This document shows, in pieces, positions 5,877 to 7,124 of a stretch of 7,124 nt of DNA. The notes beneath the pieces were generated by a model. The model did no database searches. It saw only the letters and a list, made by a program, of their open reading frames with translations, and was not told where the DNA came from. A program made the translations under genes and the position numbers. Each line of letters opens with the position of its first letter. Positions within the stretch are counted from its first letter, which is position 1. Source of the DNA: Bacteroidales bacterium (GTDB lineage: Bacteria > Bacteroidota > Bacteroidia > Bacteroidales > PUMT01); contig SLOS01000091.1 in the NCBI GenBank assembly GCA_007132365.1, forward strand, positions 1 through 7,124, given 5' to 3'.

Positions 5877-7124
5877 TTACTTTACATGCAACAGCCGTCT
5901 GCCTTCATATTCCCACCAGTCGTCTGCAGCCCTGACCTGGATTGGATAGACACCCGGATCCAGCAGTACTTCTGTTTCAGCAACCCATATATGCTCGGAA
6001 ACCCTTATTCCTCCAAGGTTTCTCCAGGGAACATCACCAAGCTCTTTTTCCCTTTCTGCAACAGCCAGCCTTACAGGGTCGTGCTCCGGGGTTCTTACCA
6101 TACTCAACCATTCCCCTTCGCCAATACGCACTTTTACCTCTGCCGACGGTAAAGCATTGAAAATATTGGCTCTGACAATAACGGAAGTTGGCTCTTGTGA
6201 TTCAACCACATCGGGTGCAACAATATGCATCTGAAAACCGGCCGGCCTCCGTGATGCGCGCCAGCTCATTTTCCAGTCATTGCCGTCAACATGAAGAAAA
6301 GTATAAGAGGTGGGAGTGCCGTCTGACATCATGGAATGGGGGATCCCGTATTCATCCGGTGCGCCGGTCCACCATGCCCCGCATACTGTCCCGACGCTAA
6401 CCATATGATGTGGTGCATCACCCGGGAAACCCTCATCACTACCGATTAAATGATGGTAATGCCTGTGCGTGTGGGCAACAAGAGAAACACTGTTGGGATG
6501 CCGGGCAAGAAGCTCATAAAACTCCTGCTGCTCATTTTCGCACTGCCATTCAGTTGAACCTGCCCATGGAATATGCACCAGAAGCACAACCAGCTGATCC
6601 CGGTCCATGCGGCCAAGCTCATTTCTCAGAAACTCCATCTGGTACTCTCCAAGACCGGTCCTGTAATACCTGCGGTCTGGCTCAACTATCCACCTGATGT
6701 TGTCAAGAACAATAAAATGGGCAGGACCGTAACTGAATGAGTAATATGAAGGTCCGAAGGTCCGGTACCAGGCTCCGCGGGCATCATGGTCGGTTTTTCC
6801 GGAAAAGTCTATATCATGGTTTCCCAGAACGTATCGCCACGGTATACCTACTGTTGCTATACTTTCTGTCAAATGATCAAACAGGTCGAGATTGTCAAAA
6901 ACCACATCTCCGAGTGTTACACCAAAGGCTGCATCAACTCCCCAAAGCTCCGAAAGGGCGTCATGAGACAGGTAATAGATTTCCTGTTCATTTCTTGGCT
7001 GGGTATCACCGAAAACCAGTACATCAAAACTGTCAGGCTCATCAGACGGGTAAAGTGGAAAATTGACAGGGGATGTCAGTGATCCGGTGGGTGGCAGTCC
7101 CCTGTAAACATTTCCTGATGCCCC
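5877..7124 (-). CDS. calcineurin-like metallophosphoesterase, 5' end off window
   Basis: The gene ends with TAA at 5877-5879 and stays open to the right edge, giving 415 visible residues; the true start lies outside. A GTG at 6903-6905 is an internal valine of metal-binding motif II, not the start. Counting from the first visible residue, about 1-32 are the end of an N-terminal domain. Metal motifs then follow in order: 'FGDTQ' (D40-x-Q42, with Gln in place of His), 'LGDVV' (D73), 'GNHD' (101-104), 'LVHIPW' (H184) and 'AHTHRH' (217-222). They define a two-metal phosphoesterase domain (about 33-255). Residues about 270-415 form a beta-rich C-terminal domain ending in 'VYPIQVRAADDWWEYEGR'. This layout fits Bacteroidota proteins with MetallophosN and MetallophosC domains flanking the catalytic core. 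Those are usually exported, but the signal region is not visible. The substrate is unknown: phosphomonoesters, phosphodiesters or nucleotides are all possible. The 158-base spacer to the GFOR-like gene shows no clear terminator or promoter. Confidence 0.85.
   Translation of the reverse strand, partial: GASGNVYRGLPPTGSLTSPVNFPLYPSDEPDSFDVLVFGDTQPRNEQEIYYLSHDALSELWGVDAAFGVTLGDVVFDNLDLFDHLTESIATVGIPWRYVLGNHDIDFSGKTDHDARGAWYRTFGPSYYSFSYGPAHFIVLDNIRWIVEPDRRYYRTGLGEYQMEFLRNELGRMDRDQLVVLLVHIPWAGSTEWQCENEQQEFYELLARHPNSVSLVAHTHRHYHHLIGSDEGFPGDAPHHMVSVGTVCGAWWTGAPDEYGIPHSMMSDGTPTSYTFLHVDGNDWKMSWRASRRPAGFQMHIVAPDVVESQEPTSVIVRANIFNALPSAEVKVRIGEGEWLSMVRTPEHDPVRLAVAEREKELGDVPWRNLGGIRVSEHIWVAETEVLLDPGVYPIQVRAADDWWEYEGRRLLHVK

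Noticed and set aside
5886..7082. Several plus-strand frames of 70-109 codons opposite the phosphoesterase
   Set aside because: All lie within the phosphoesterase coding region on the other strand and give products with no recognisable features.

Overview
The window looks like ordinary chromosomal DNA from a member of the Bacteroidota, probably a Bacteroidales or Marinilabiliales-like bacterium. This rests on inference from three points. Start codons lack Shine-Dalgarno boxes and often follow A-rich leaders. Intergenic DNA is very AT-rich between genes of moderate GC. The gene families are typical of that phylum: an exported M28-like peptidase, a small exported NlpC/P60 protein, a Tat-exported Gfo/Idh/MocA oxidoreductase and a metallophosphoesterase with a C-terminal beta domain. 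No mobile element, CRISPR array, rRNA, tRNA or phage gene is visible.

Layout from left to right. Positions 1-419 hold the first 139 codons of a secreted peptidase-like protein on the minus strand, cut by the left edge. A 235-base AT-rich divergent spacer separates it from an NlpC/P60 cysteine peptidase on the plus strand (655-1227). Converging on that gene is a DoxX-family membrane protein (1281-1760, minus). A 177-base divergent spacer then leads to a YhdH/AcuI-type NADPH-dependent enoyl-CoA/quinone reductase (1938-2936, plus). The reductase converges on a two-gene minus-strand unit made of an acyl-ACP thioesterase (3721-4470) and the tRNA 2'-O-methyltransferase TrmJ (2970-3701), 19 bases apart. 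Further right, also on the minus strand, are a glucose-fructose-oxidoreductase-like protein with a Tat signal (4567-5718) and a calcineurin-like phosphoesterase (5877-7124) cut by the right edge.

The genes do not form one obvious pathway. Three products (peptidase, NlpC/P60, GFOR-like) carry export signals and would act in the envelope or periplasm. The thioesterase and TrmJ are cytoplasmic and probably share a transcript. DoxX and the MDR reductase share a divergent control region that contains an imperfect GC-rich dyad. I see no convincing new biological system. The points most worth checking are the extra cysteines beside the catalytic cysteine of the NlpC/P60 protein, the altered conserved loop in the AcuI-like reductase, the dyad between DoxX and that reductase, and the thioesterase-trmJ pairing.
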